A stretch of 64,000 nucleotides of DNA from Myxococcales bacterium (GTDB taxonomy: Bacteria > Myxococcota > Myxococcia > Myxococcales > JAJYLH01), in the NCBI GenBank assembly GCA_021787845.1, contig JAJYLH010000023.1, forward strand, positions 1 through 64,000, read 5' to 3'. The notes below the pieces were generated by a model. That model made no database searches and was not told the origin of the DNA. It was given only the letters and a program-made list of their open reading frames with translations. Position numbers and translations under genes: made by a program. Positions 8,932-15,423 of the stretch are shown here, in pieces. Position 1 is the stretch's first letter; each line of letters starts with the position of its first letter.

Positions 8932-9488
8932 ACCTACCCGAACACTTCACCGACGCCGGCCTTCTGCCGCCCGGCGACTACCCGTTGACGATCCCGGAGT
9001 TGCGCGAGTCGCTCTTGGTCTACGGCCCGGATGATCGGCCGCCGACGTGGGACTCCGAGTGGCGCGGACACCTCGTCGACAACCTCGCCATCCTCACGGA
9101 CCAACTCTTCGCGACGGGCATCACCGAGATTTTCATCGACGGCTCGTTCGTCGAGGACAAAGACCATCCGAACGACATCGACGGCTACTTCGAGTGCGAC
9201 CTCGTGGCGCTGGCAAGCGGCGAGCTGGAGCGCTCGCTGAATCGGCTCGACCCGCGCAAGTGCTGGACCTGGGAACCACGGTCGCGGCGACCGTACCGTG
9301 GCTACCCCAAGCTCCAACTGCCGATGTGGCACATCTATCGCGTCGAGTTCTACCCGCACGTCGGCCAGCTTTCCGGCATCCGTGACGGTTTCGGAAACGA
9401 GCTCGAGTTCCCGTCCGCGTTTCGGCTGTCGCGCCGCGATGGCGCGCAGCGAGGCATCGTGAAGATCCTCAGGGCGAGGGCCGCATGA
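8928..9488 (+). CDS. DUF6932-type nucleotidyltransferase-fold protein, probable toxin
   Basis: The 186-residue protein carries a nucleotidyltransferase-like core: G-S-F followed by the acidic pair in PNDIDGYF (IDGSFVEDKDHPNDIDGY, about residues 67-84). This matches the DUF6932 family, which often stands next to small helix-turn-helix genes and is considered toxin-like. It uses a GTG start overlapping the preceding stop, and its own stop overlaps the ATG of the XRE gene (ATGA at 9485-9488). The tight coupling to an XRE protein supports a toxin-antitoxin-like module. The target molecule and the nucleotide used are unknown. Confidence 0.55.
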   Translation: MNLPEHFTDAGLLPPGDYPLTIPELRESLLVYGPDDRPPTWDSEWRGHLVDNLAILTDQLFATGITEIFIDGSFVEDKDHPNDIDGYFECDLVALASGELERSLNRLDPRKCWTWEPRSRRPYRGYPKLQLPMWHIYRVEFYPHVGQLSGIRDGFGNELEFPSAFRLSRRDGAQRGIVKILRARAA

Positions 9489-9955
9489 TCCGCAACGAGG
9501 CAGAGTACCAGCAAGCGCGCGAACGGCTGGCCGCCGAAAAGAAGCGCCTGGATGAGCTCGCGGACCGCCTTGCGGCGGCGGGTCTCGGCGCCGACGAGCG
9601 AAAGCGCGTACTCGATCCCGTCGTCTCGTTCCACCAGCAGCTCGAAGAAGAGGTCGCGAGCTACGAGCGTCTGGTGCGTGGCGACTTCGGCGAAGTCGAG
9701 AACCTGCACGGGCTCGGTCAGATGCTCATCGGGCTCCGAATCGCGCTCGGCCTCTCGCAACGGCAACTCGCCGAACGGCTCGGCGTCCACGAGTCGCAGG
9801 TGTCGCGCGACGAGCGCAACGACTACCACGGGGCGACCATCGAACGAGTCAGCCGGCTGCTCGATGCGCTCGGGGTCACGGCGCGCTTGCGCCTGGACTC
9901 GCCCCTGACGCGGGAGCAACCCGAGCGTCGACACCAGCCCAGCGAAAATGGGTAG
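9485..9955 (+). CDS. XRE-family DNA-binding protein with N-terminal coiled coil, probable antitoxin
   Basis: The 156-residue protein begins with a charged coiled coil (about residues 3-75, AAEKKRLDELADRLAAAGL). A helix-turn-helix follows at about 83-137 (GLSQRQLAERLGVHESQVS). This layout is typical of antitoxins that bind both their toxin and the promoter. It overlaps the toxin-like gene by 4 nt and ends the three-gene unit. The stop codon lies inside the first copy of a 24-bp direct repeat (9952-9975). Confidence 0.6.
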   Translation: MIRNEAEYQQARERLAAEKKRLDELADRLAAAGLGADERKRVLDPVVSFHQQLEEEVASYERLVRGDFGEVENLHGLGQMLIGLRIALGLSQRQLAERLGVHESQVSRDERNDYHGATIERVSRLLDALGVTARLRLDSPLTREQPERRHQPSENG

Positions 9956-9975
9956 CAGCTGCGCTGCTGAGTGGC
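9952..9975 (+). repeat. 24-bp module-border direct repeat, copy 1
   Basis: The segment begins gtagcagctgcgctgctgag and matches 15253-15276 at 23 of 24 positions. It covers the last codon and stop of the XRE gene. Between the two copies lie the XRE-ImmA switch, the ubiquitin-like operon and the ArdC-like fragment, so the pair brackets a possible unit of exchange. Confidence 0.6.
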
Positions 9976-10276
9976 GGTAAGGTAACAGGTAAACTGGTGC
10001 CGATCTGGTTCCCTGAAGTGGTCTCGCTCGCCGTGTTGCCATTGACTCGGCATATGAAGTGGGCCAGTAGCGTAATCGTCACTCTGGATCGGTACCGTAA
10101 AGCGGTTAGGGTGCCGCCTTCCTAACGAAGCGGTCGGGGCTCGTCTCGTTCGGCCGGCGGCGAAACTGCCTGCATCGGGTGCGCTTCCCCCTCCCGCCGA
10201 CGCCGACAGTGCACGGCCTCATCGAACACGTCGACCGAAGCCGGACGCGGTGCGGTTCAACGAGCGATGCACCCTG
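9976..10276. other. Intergenic region between convergent genes
   Basis: About 300 bases lie between the end of the XRE antitoxin-like gene and the end of the ImmA gene. The start has short GGTAA-type repeats (ggtaaggtaacaggtaaact). No gene, tRNA or clear terminator was recognised. Confidence 0.5.
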
Positions 10277-10810
10277 TCACTCGACAAGCCGAAGCGCGGT
10301 CAGCCTCACGGTCATGGCCGCGATCGAGACCTGGAAACGTTCGGCGAGCTCCTTGATGTTCTCCTCGTCGAAGGACTCACCGCCCCAACTCCTATCGACC
10401 TCCGCCCGCACGAAGTCCTCGGGCATCAGGAGCGCTGCCGCAAACTGGTTGGCCTCCACCTCGACCGCATCGTCGCCGGCGCTTGACCTCCGGTCGCGGA
10501 ATCGCACCGGAAGGAACTCCTTGTCGACGTGCATCGGCTGCTTCGGATGCAGCACGAGATGGCCAAGCTCATGCGCGATCGTGAAGCGTTGGCGCACCTT
10601 CGGGTGAAGAGAGTTGACCCCGATGACGGCGACCCCGTTGCCCTGCTGGATGATCATGCCTGAGAGCTCGCCCTCGCCGAACGGCGCGAACCTAATCCGG
10701 GCGCCGGCCACCTTCGCCAGTTTCTCCACCGGGACCGGCGGCACCTTGATCCCCGCTTCCTTGAGAAGGTCTCGTGCGGCTCGTCGTGCGAGCGAGTAGC
10801 GGATCGGCAT
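10277..10810 (-). CDS. ImmA/IrrE-family metallopeptidase
   Basis: The 177-residue protein has the zinc-protease motif HELGHL (about residue 76) and a later acidic region (NQFAAALLMPEDFV), typical of ImmA/IrrE peptidases. These cleave or inactivate a partner XRE repressor in response to DNA damage or infection signals. The ATG at 10810 is supported by GAGGTGA six bases upstream, which lies inside the 3' end of the XRE gene, so the two are translationally coupled. By family precedent (ImmA/ImmR; CapP/CapH controlling CBASS) this is probably the sensor of a two-protein switch. Its position next to the ubiquitin-like operon suggests what it controls. Confidence 0.8.
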   Translation of the reverse strand: MPIRYSLARRAARDLLKEAGIKVPPVPVEKLAKVAGARIRFAPFGEGELSGMIIQQGNGVAVIGVNSLHPKVRQRFTIAHELGHLVLHPKQPMHVDKEFLPVRFRDRRSSAGDDAVEVEANQFAAALLMPEDFVRAEVDRSWGGESFDEENIKELAERFQVSIAAMTVRLTALRLVE

Positions 10811-11159
10811 CGGTCACCTCGTTCCCCTGTTCCGGGAGGGGTTCGATGAGCTCGAGGGCAAAACGGCGCAGCGCGGGATCGTCGATCGGCATCGGCAGAG
10901 CATCAGCGCTGCTGCCCACCGGAGAAACCGAAATCAAGTCGTCGGCCGCAACATCGAGAACGCGCACGATTCTCGCGAGGACGTGGACGTGAAGATGCTG
11001 GCGGCCGGCCTCGATGTTAGTGATCGACGTGCGAGTCAGACCGATCGCCTGCGCTAGCTGGGCCTGGGTCATCTTCCTCGACTTCCGTGCGCCACGGATC
11101 CGTCGGCCAAGCTGTGCGTAGTAGTGCCCCACGGCCTCCATCGCCTGGCAGCGTGTCAT
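10692..11159 (-). CDS. XRE-family repressor partnered with ImmA peptidase
   Basis: The 155-residue protein has a clear helix-turn-helix at about residues 17-72 (RKMTQAQLAQAIGLTRTSI). The last 40 residues overlap the ImmA start in another frame and are low-complexity (PGGETGEGGRRPD), so the functional protein may end near residue 115. XRE and ImmA are fused in some relatives; here they are split, with a good ribosome site for the second gene. The gene faces away from the ubiquitin-like operon across a 134-bp gap. It probably represses its own promoter and may repress the divergent one. Confidence 0.75.
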   Translation of the reverse strand: MTRCQAMEAVGHYYAQLGRRIRGARKSRKMTQAQLAQAIGLTRTSITNIEAGRQHLHVHVLARIVRVLDVAADDLISVSPVGSSADALPMPIDDPALRRFALELIEPLPEQGNEVTDADPLLARTTSRTRPSQGSGDQGAAGPGGETGEGGRRPD

Positions 11160-11225
11160 CTCCCACGGGCGAGGTCAAGCCCCCAAACCGTTTGTATCTA
11201 TGACATCCATTAGATGCCGGCTCGC

Positions 11226-11255
11226 TTGACTTTCATCGAGCGCTCGGACTATATC
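11226..11255 (+). promoter_or_regulatory. Sigma-70-type promoter with palindrome for the ubiquitin-like operon
   Basis: TTGACT (11226-11231) and TATATC (11250-11255) are separated by 18 bp, close to sigma-70 consensus. The spacer holds a perfect 10-bp palindrome, CGAGCGCTCG (11237-11246), a candidate operator. The Ubl start lies about 40 bp downstream. A second dyad, CATC...GATG, lies near 11201-11214. Confidence 0.6.
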
Positions 11256-11293
11256 TTGTCCAGCAGCCCAGCGAGGCTGCGGGAGGACGACGG

Positions 11294-11605
11294 ATGGACA
11301 AGCAGAACGTGAACCCAGGGCAAGCAGGGGTGGGACACTCCCACGGGAATGGGCAGGTCATGGAGAGCATCACCGTGGTGGTCAACGGGACGCCGACGGA
11401 GGTGAAGTACAATCTGAACGAGCCGCTCGGTTCGATTATCGGCCGAGCCCTCGAGCAGACAGACACTGCCCACCAGTCACTGGAAGACTGGTACATCAAG
11501 GACGGGGGCGGGAAGAGCCTCGATCTGAAAGAGAAGATCGGTGACTTTCACTTTCCGAGCGATGTCAAGCTCTTCCTCAACAAGCGTGCCGGTCCGCTCG
11601 GCTAA
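11294..11605 (+). CDS. Ubiquitin-like beta-grasp protein (DUF2604/multiubiquitin type)
   Basis: The 103-residue protein has a flexible N-terminus, then a single ubiquitin-like domain at about 24-98. Strand patterns such as SITVVVNGTPTEVKYN and an acidic/aromatic middle (SLEDWYIKDGGG) fit the DUF2604 type. It ends in GPLG, so a C-terminal glycine is available for adenylation without trimming. In the prokaryotic systems described by Iyer, Burroughs and Aravind, such Ubls sit beside E1, JAB and E2-like or metal-binding genes, as here. It is probably the modifier conjugated by the downstream enzymes. A family member with two Ubl domains (BilA-like) would be longer; this one has only one. Confidence 0.75.
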   Translation: MDKQNVNPGQAGVGHSHGNGQVMESITVVVNGTPTEVKYNLNEPLGSIIGRALEQTDTAHQSLEDWYIKDGGGKSLDLKEKIGDFHFPSDVKLFLNKRAGPLG

Positions 11606-11659
11606 CGGTATCGCCCGACAGTTCCGTTGCCCCAGGTTGCCCCGGACAGTGAGGAACTC

Positions 11660-12271
11660 ATGCAGCGGCGTGACGCCGATGTTCAGGTCGTGGACCGCGA
11701 AGTTTCGGTGGCAAAATTCAACCGGGAAGTGGAGCGCTTCCGCGAACTTGCGCGTGACTACGCGAGGCAGGGCGTTCTCCTCCTGAACGCCGAATTCCCG
11801 CGAACCGAATTTCTCTTCGTCGCGCCCCACTTAACGCCGATCCCGGTGTTGTTCGCGGCACGACTAGACTTCACCAACTATGATGTTTGGCCTCCTTCCG
11901 TGCGCCTGATCCATCCGATCACACGCGACATGTTGAGCGCGAAGGAAGTCACGCACCCGTTTCTACGCCGACTACCCCCTCCCGCGAATTTTCCGCGGGA
12001 CCTTCCCCCGATACAGCCCGCATCCCCCTTTCAATGGGAGAGCCCTGAGTCGTTGCCCTACCTGTGCATGCCCGGCGTTCGCGAGTACCACGATCACTCA
12101 GCACACACAAATGATCCCTGGCTCCTCCATCGCAAGCTCGGGGAGGGTACGCTAGCGTTTATCGTTGACAAGCTGTTGTCATACGGAGTTGTGGGCATAG
12201 CGGCGTATCGCGCGGACCTACAGATCAGGATTTCTGGTTTCCAGCTCGACCCGAATCGGATTCCCGAGTGA
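11660..12271 (+). CDS. CEHH-type putative metal-binding protein, possibly a divergent E2
   Basis: The 203-residue protein belongs to the Ubl operon and, as far as I recall, matches the Metal_CEHH family (PF14455) seen in such loci. A Cys, a Glu and clustered His occur in YLCMPGVREYHDHSAHT (C136, E142, H144, H146, H149). Just before lies a stretch resembling the E2/UBC fold (FTNYDVWPPSVRLIHPITRD, compare YPFxPPxVxFxxP). C136 could therefore be either a metal ligand or a transfer cysteine. The ATG at 11660 with upstream GAGGAA is preferred over the TTG at 11627. No other E2 candidate exists in the operon. The stop overlaps the GTG start of the JAMM gene. Confidence 0.6.
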   Translation: MQRRDADVQVVDREVSVAKFNREVERFRELARDYARQGVLLLNAEFPRTEFLFVAPHLTPIPVLFAARLDFTNYDVWPPSVRLIHPITRDMLSAKEVTHPFLRRLPPPANFPRDLPPIQPASPFQWESPESLPYLCMPGVREYHDHSAHTNDPWLLHRKLGEGTLAFIVDKLLSYGVVGIAAYRADLQIRISGFQLDPNRIPE

Positions 12272-12750
12272 GTACCTTCTCGAATGTTTCACGCATACTC
12301 ATCCCAGAAAGCGTCGTTGGCCGTACCATGGACTTCCTCAGAAAGGTTGGCAGCCACCAGTGTGAAGGGATCGTGCTGTGGGTCGGCACGCTGAACGAGC
12401 CGCAGTTCGTTGTTCAGCACGCAGTAGTGCCACGCCAACGCGCCTTTTCCGCTCATGGTGGTGTCTGTGTAATCGCTGACGATGACTCTCTCGCCGACCT
12501 AAATCAATGGCTATACCAATCTGGGGAACGCCTCATCGCTCAAGTCCACAGCCATCCACTGGACGCCTATCACTCTGAAGCGGACGACGCGAACGCCATC
12601 ATCACCACAGTGGGTGGTCTCTCGATCGTTGTCCCGGATTTCGCGAAGCATGACTTCACTATCGAGAACGTCGCTGCATACCGGCTTGCGAAGAGCGGCT
12701 GGAAGCCGCTAACCTGCGACGACCTCGCGACGCTACTAAGACTGGAGTAA
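12268..12750 (+). CDS. JAB1/MPN (JAMM) metalloprotease, probable deconjugase
   Basis: The 160-residue protein has the JAMM zinc site: E33 in CEGIVLWVG, and H94, H96 and D107 in VHSHPLDAYHSEADD, satisfying HxHx10D. The usual serine is displaced by one position (S103), a minor deviation. JAMM enzymes of prokaryotic Ubl operons remove the Ubl from targets or trim its C-terminus; since this Ubl already ends in Gly, deconjugation is the likelier role. It starts with GTG overlapping the previous stop and ends 5 bp before the E1 gene, so the operon is tightly coupled. Confidence 0.85.
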   Translation: MSTFSNVSRILIPESVVGRTMDFLRKVGSHQCEGIVLWVGTLNEPQFVVQHAVVPRQRAFSAHGGVCVIADDDSLADLNQWLYQSGERLIAQVHSHPLDAYHSEADDANAIITTVGGLSIVVPDFAKHDFTIENVAAYRLAKSGWKPLTCDDLATLLRLE

Positions 12751-12755
12751 CAGAC

Positions 12756-14303
12756 ATGGGACTGGCACCGTTTTTTGACAAGGCCGCGCTCGCTGTCGCC
12801 GGCGTCCTCCCGGATCTCGAGTTCGAGGTTTTCAAGAGCCACCTGGAAGCCGTTACCGTTGCGGTCGCTTTTGACGACACTGCTGCGCAATCCTTTGAGG
12901 GCCAGACAACGCTGGAGCTTGCAATCAACCTGCTCTCGCGCCTCTACCCGACTCTCGCGATCGAAGCCCGAGGCACCAACTCGTCCCTGTTTCGTGACCA
13001 TCTCGTTTCCCTCGCGAAAGCGATCAATCCCAACATCGAGGTTGTGGCCGACATCGATCGCGCGAAGATTGCGCTCGCCGTGGGCACAACTCCTATGTCA
13101 TCCAGGTTCCCGGTACTGTACCTCGGTTCGGAGCGGTGGCTTGCGCGACTATCGAGTGCCACGCCGATGCCGAGTGGATCATCGCGCATCCCGTTTGGTG
13201 CTGCCGCTGCGGCGTGTATTGGAGTCGCCAATGTCTTCCGGGAGGTGTTCCACGATCACCTTCCCAATGCACCGCTGGACAAGGAGGTCGCCTTTTCCAC
13301 CTATATGCCAGACGGCTCGGCCGCAGCCGGGTCCGATCTCGCGATCGGTTCGAATCTCGGGACAGGCGCACTAGTCGGCGTCGGAGCCATAGGAAGTGCG
13401 GTCATATGGACCCTCGCGAGGCTTCCAGGAATGAGTGGAACACTACATCTGATCGATCACGAACCCACGGATTCAACGAACCCTCAGCGTTATGTCCTGT
13501 TAATGGCGGAAGATGGCGCGAAGCCCAAGGTTGAACTTGCGTGTCGAGAGTTCGACAACAAGGGCAGCGGTTTGACCGTGATTCCGCATCAGATGTCGTA
13601 TGCGAAGTACTATTCGAGGTTTGGGAATAGTGATCTTAATCGCGTTCTGTCTGCGCTCGACTCGGCCGACGATCGCATTTTGTTGCAGGCGTCACTCCCT
13701 CGACGTGTTCTCAATGCATGGACACAGGATGTCGATGTCGGCCTGTCAAGGCACGATTTCATCGGCAGCGGAGCCTGCTTGGCGTGTCTCTACTGGCCTA
13801 ACGGAACACAGAAGTCTGACGACGCGATTGTTCTCGAAGGTCTACGTCTTCCGGAAACGCGCTTGCGCGAGGTACGACAGCTCCTTGAACTCGACAGTCC
13901 GCTCGATACTAAGTTTCTCGCGGATGTCGCTGGGGCGCTCGGTATCGCGCCTGCGGAGCTGAGCCAGTTTGAAGGTCACACCATTCGCCATCTTTACAAC
14001 GGGTTTGTTTGCAGTGGTCACCTGATGCGCCTGGCGCATGATAGCCACGGCGCGGACATTCAGGTGCCACTCGCGTTTCAGTCGGCTTTTGCTGGTGTGC
14101 TGCTCGCGGCGGATTTCGTCGTTGATGCTCTGGGGCTGCGCACGGATTCGTTCCCGGACGTTACCCGCGTCGACTTGCTTCGGCCACTTGCGCCAATTCC
14201 CTCTGCGCCCGAAGCGAAGCATCCGTCTGGACTCTGTATATGTCACGACGAGGATTTTATAGCGCGCTACAGAGCAAAGTGGCCTGAATCCGTCGCGTCC
14301 TAA
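12756..14303 (+). CDS. E1-like (ThiF-family) activating enzyme with extra N-terminal domain
   Basis: The 515-residue protein has an active ThiF/E1 adenylation domain at about 200-500: GVGAIG (208-213), D234 in LIDHE, R245 in NPQRY and K257, which bind ATP and the Ubl tail. C341xxC344 and C494xC496 probably form the structural zinc site. The first 190 residues have the rhythm of a second Rossmann-like domain lacking the glycine motif (VLYLGSERW, PFGAAAAACIGVANVFREVF), reminiscent of the inactive half of eukaryotic E1s; this is inference. No separate catalytic-cysteine domain is obvious. It should activate the operon's Ubl. Codon use is less GC-rich than in neighbouring genes, indicating transfer. 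Confidence 0.8.
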   Translation: MGLAPFFDKAALAVAGVLPDLEFEVFKSHLEAVTVAVAFDDTAAQSFEGQTTLELAINLLSRLYPTLAIEARGTNSSLFRDHLVSLAKAINPNIEVVADIDRAKIALAVGTTPMSSRFPVLYLGSERWLARLSSATPMPSGSSRIPFGAAAAACIGVANVFREVFHDHLPNAPLDKEVAFSTYMPDGSAAAGSDLAIGSNLGTGALVGVGAIGSAVIWTLARLPGMSGTLHLIDHEPTDSTNPQRYVLLMAEDGAKPKVELACREFDNKGSGLTVIPHQMSYAKYYSRFGNSDLNRVLSALDSADDRILLQASLPRRVLNAWTQDVDVGLSRHDFIGSGACLACLYWPNGTQKSDDAIVLEGLRLPETRLREVRQLLELDSPLDTKFLADVAGALGIAPAELSQFEGHTIRHLYNGFVCSGHLMRLAHDSHGADIQVPLAFQSAFAGVLLAADFVVDALGLRTDSFPDVTRVDLLRPLAPIPSAPEAKHPSGLCICHDEDFIARYRAKWPESVAS

Positions 14304-14360
14304 GTCGCTAATCTCAGGACCAACACAAAAGGGAGCGGCATCAGCCGCTCCCCGTGTCCC

Positions 14361-14651
14361 TCACTTCGCCTGTTCGACTTGGCAGGAGTAGAAGAGGTTG
14401 ATCCGCTTCGGACGCCTCTCCACGACGTTGCCCTCTTCGTCCTTCTTCTCGATCATGATGAAGGAGCGGATCGACTTTTCTCCGGCCTTGACCTGGTAGC
14501 CGAGTGACTGCCACTGCTTGTAGGTCAGGCAGTTGGTGCGGGGGTCGTAAGCCGCGCCGGCCTCCTGTCCCCAGCGGGCGATGATCTGGCTTTTGACCAG
14601 CTCGTACGTGGTGGCCGAGCCCCGCCAGTTGGAAAGCTGCTCTGTGGTCAT
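14361..14651 (-). CDS. ArdC-like N-terminal domain protein (antirestriction type), short
   Basis: The ATG at 14651 gives a 96-residue protein, MTTEQLSNWRG..., with the ArdC/DUF1738-like core: TNCLTYKQWQSLGYQVKAGEKS (about residues 37-58). Full ArdC proteins are about 300 residues with a C-terminal protease-like domain, so this is either a truncated copy or a stand-alone DNA-binding version. ArdC-like proteins protect incoming DNA on mobile elements. It follows a small gene by 4 bp and is convergent with the E1 gene. Function is inferred from the domain only. Confidence 0.5.
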   Translation of the reverse strand: MTTEQLSNWRGSATTYELVKSQIIARWGQEAGAAYDPRTNCLTYKQWQSLGYQVKAGEKSIRSFIMIEKKDEEGNVVERRPKRINLFYSCQVEQAK

Positions 14652-14655
14652 ATGG

Positions 14656-14865
14656 TTAGGAGTTAGCTGAGTTAACGCGGGGAAGCTCGTATTCCTCGGC
14701 AAGGGTCTTGAGCACTTCCCAGAAGTCAAGCATGAGCGCGTCGCCGACCTTGGACGCAAGATGCGCCAGCGTCGCGTCATCGAGTTGGGTGCTGTCCACC
14801 CCGATCTCCTGTAAGTCGGCGCGGTCAAGCGACAGCACCGACAGGTTTTGGATACGAGTATCCAT
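14656..14865 (-). CDS. Small hypothetical protein upstream of ArdC-like gene
   Basis: The 69-residue acidic helical protein (MDTRIQNLSVLSLDRADLQEIG...) lies immediately upstream of the ArdC-like gene on the same strand, so they share a transcript. The frame could start at 14916, but the ATG at 14865 removes a basic stretch unlike the rest. I do not recognise the family; its length, acidity and place suggest an accessory or regulatory protein. Confidence 0.4.
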   Translation of the reverse strand: MDTRIQNLSVLSLDRADLQEIGVDSTQLDDATLAHLASKVGDALMLDFWEVLKTLAEEYELPRVNSANS

Positions 14866-14938
14866 ATAGTTAAGAACACGGCTGTTTACAAAGGTCCGCC
14901 GGCCGGCCGTTGACACCGTCTCGGACGGGCGAGACTAC

Positions 14939-15016
14939 AGCGGCGGATACCTTGCCTTAGTCAAGGTGGAGACCGCAAGGTTCTTACCTTGACGAAGGAT
15001 AAGGTGCCGCTAAAAT
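14939..15016. promoter_or_regulatory. Long imperfect palindrome with outward promoter elements
   Basis: A 73-bp imperfect palindrome (14939-15011) has arms matching in three blocks: AGCGGC/GCCGCT, CCTT/AAGG and TCAAGGT/ACCTTGA. The right arm contains TTGACG (14989-14994), which with TAAAAT (15011-15016) and a 16-bp spacer makes a good promoter toward the restriction operon. The mirrored TTGACT in the left arm points toward the ArdC-like pair. This looks like one operator controlling two divergent units. Confidence 0.55.
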
Positions 15017-15423
15017 ACCGAGCCCTGAGACGGTGACAAAGGCCGCTATACCATGCGGCTATCCACGAACCATGAGGCTGCCAAGTAGCACCGCACGGCC
15101 ACTCGACCTGCGCTATCGAGCGGGCGGCAGAGCGGCCAACCGGATGGCGCGCTCATCGACAACTGGCGCACGGCGCACGGCTACTGTCAGGCGAGAACGA
15201 GCACGACGACCCGCGCCGACACTGGAGCATCGACGCCGACCACTCACACCGAGTAGCGGCTGCGCTGCTGAGTGGCCGCACAACTGGCCCCTGGCCCCTC
15301 TGCCCGTGCCAAGCCAGGAGCGGAGCATTGTGCGCCGCCAACGGCGGGTGCTCGCGAAGTACGTGCAACCGGCTTCGAAAAGTGGCAGGATGCGCTCGCG
15401 TAGCACGACCGACGAGGACATGC
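15017..15423 (+). other. Long untranslated leader of the restriction operon
   Basis: About 400 bases lie between the probable promoter and the first start of the restriction operon. Frames are open by GC bias, but no convincing gene is seen. The second copy of the 24-bp direct repeat is at 15253-15276. The leader may be a recombination seam or may carry regulation not recognisable by eye. Confidence 0.4.
15253..15276 (+). repeat. 24-bp module-border direct repeat, copy 2
   Basis: This copy begins gtagcggctgcgctgctgag and differs from 9952-9975 at one position. It lies in the untranslated leader of the restriction operon, 5.3 kb from the first copy and in the same orientation. Confidence 0.6.

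Noticed and set aside
10692-10810. A frameshifted XRE-ImmA fusion
   Set aside because: The ImmA start has its own well-placed GAGGTGA ribosome site inside the XRE gene, which indicates two coupled genes rather than a broken fusion.
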